Source: Actinomycetes bacterium
GTDB lineage: Bacteria > Actinomycetota > Actinomycetes > Actinomycetales > Microbacteriaceae
Direction: 5' to 3'
DNA length: 41,211 nt
NCBI GenBank assembly: GCA_029777095.1
Contig: JAKOTS010000112.1
Span: 1 to 41,211, forward strand
Part shown: piece after piece, positions 40,924 to 41,211 of the stretch
Layout of the letters: the number at the start of each line of letters is the position of its first letter
How positions within the stretch are numbered: position 1 is the first letter of the stretch
Position numbers and translations under genes: made by a program
The notes under the pieces: model-generated
Seen by the model: the letters and a program-made list of their open reading frames with translations, nothing else
The model's database searches: none
Told to the model about the DNA's origin: nothing

Positions 40924-41211
40924 ATGACCGAGCAGAATGAATTTGCCGAAGCCGTCCGCGCCCTGCTGGCGGCCCACTACGAGAACGTCACCGCACGCAA
41001 CGCCGTGTCCGACAGCGAGCTGGGTTTCAGCGAAGATGTCTGGAACGCGCTTGGTGAGATGAACGTTCAGGGCCTCGTGTTCCCCGAGCAGTACGGCGGC
41101 CTCGAGGCCACCGTCGAAGACCTCGCAGCCGTCCTCGCAGAGGTTGGCCGCGTGTTGGCTCCCGAGCCGCTGCTTGACGCAGTCTTCATCCCCGGCTTCC
41201 TCGTCGAGCGC
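40924..41211 (+). CDS. Acyl-CoA dehydrogenase family protein, second subunit (cut by window end)
   Basis: 96 codons are visible, starting MTEQNEFAEAVRALLAAHYE. The GLVFPEQYGGLEATVEDLAAV stretch is the N-terminal FPEx-Y/F-GG motif of acyl-CoA dehydrogenases. Position right behind the PimC-like gene suggests it is the small partner of an alpha-beta heteromer. An alternative GTG start at 40915 would overlap the previous stop as GTGA, adding three residues and implying coupled translation. The active-site region is outside the window. Confidence 0.82.
   Translation, partial: MTEQNEFAEAVRALLAAHYENVTARNAVSDSELGFSEDVWNALGEMNVQGLVFPEQYGGLEATVEDLAAVLAEVGRVLAPEPLLDAVFIPGFLVER

Noticed and set aside
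1..41211. CRISPR arrays, insertion sequences, prophage or integrase genes, toxin-antitoxin pairs, attachment sites
   Set aside because: No regularly spaced repeats, transposase motifs or phage genes were seen. Gene content is core metabolism and information processing, with conserved actinobacterial order.

Overview
The window is chromosomal DNA of a high-GC Gram-positive bacterium, very probably an actinomycete of the Microbacteriaceae or a close relative. The support is the classic actinobacterial order recA-recX-miaB-miaA-dapF, the ftsK-pgsA-cinA-clgR block, small actinobacterial families (DUF3046, DUF5302), a flavin-dependent ThyX, and many start codons placed 6-8 bases after a -10 element (leaderless transcripts). 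It is almost entirely core genome. I see no insertion sequence, prophage, CRISPR array, rRNA or convincing tRNA.

Layout. 1-5131 (minus): DUF3046, recA, recX, miaB, miaA and the start of dapF, covering recombination/SOS, tRNA A37 modification and diaminopimelate. 5207-9685 (minus): clgR, cinA/pncC, pgsA and ftsK. 9769-14030 (minus): RNase J, dapA, a short-chain dehydrogenase and thyX. 14127-16579 (plus): a compact redox-flavoured cluster of membrane-anchored thioredoxin-like protein, DUF4395 membrane protein, OsmC protein and TIGR01777 NAD(P)-binding protein. 16560-17809 (minus): dapB and a membrane TPR protein. 17845-18342 (plus): a GNAT acetyltransferase. 18393-22668 (minus): histidine phosphatase, an aldo/keto-reductase-fold protein that has lost its catalytic tetrad, and polynucleotide phosphorylase. 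22959-27551 (plus): DUF5302, PEP carboxylase and glutamate dehydrogenase. 27581-32621 (minus): mfd, pth and rplY. 32843-34467 (plus): an unrecognised 39-residue membrane peptide and gnd. 34526-35521 (minus): corA. 35643-37864 (plus): a two-component system. 37861-39273 (minus): an MFS exporter. 39743-41211 (plus): a pair of acyl-CoA dehydrogenase subunits, the second cut by the window end.

Themes. Lysine/peptidoglycan diaminopimelate synthesis is scattered over three loci (dapF, dapA, dapB). RNA processing and decay is represented by RNase J and PNPase, and genome maintenance by RecA, RecX, FtsK and Mfd. Carbon and nitrogen entry is represented by Ppc, GdhA and Gnd. The least explained elements are the thioredoxin/DUF4395/OsmC module, the pseudo-enzyme-like aldo/keto reductase, the 39-residue membrane peptide before gnd, the pnp leader with its small ORF and hairpin, and a MarR-type palindrome with no regulator gene beside it. 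All positions and residue calls were read by eye. Family names rest on motif recognition, not on database searches.
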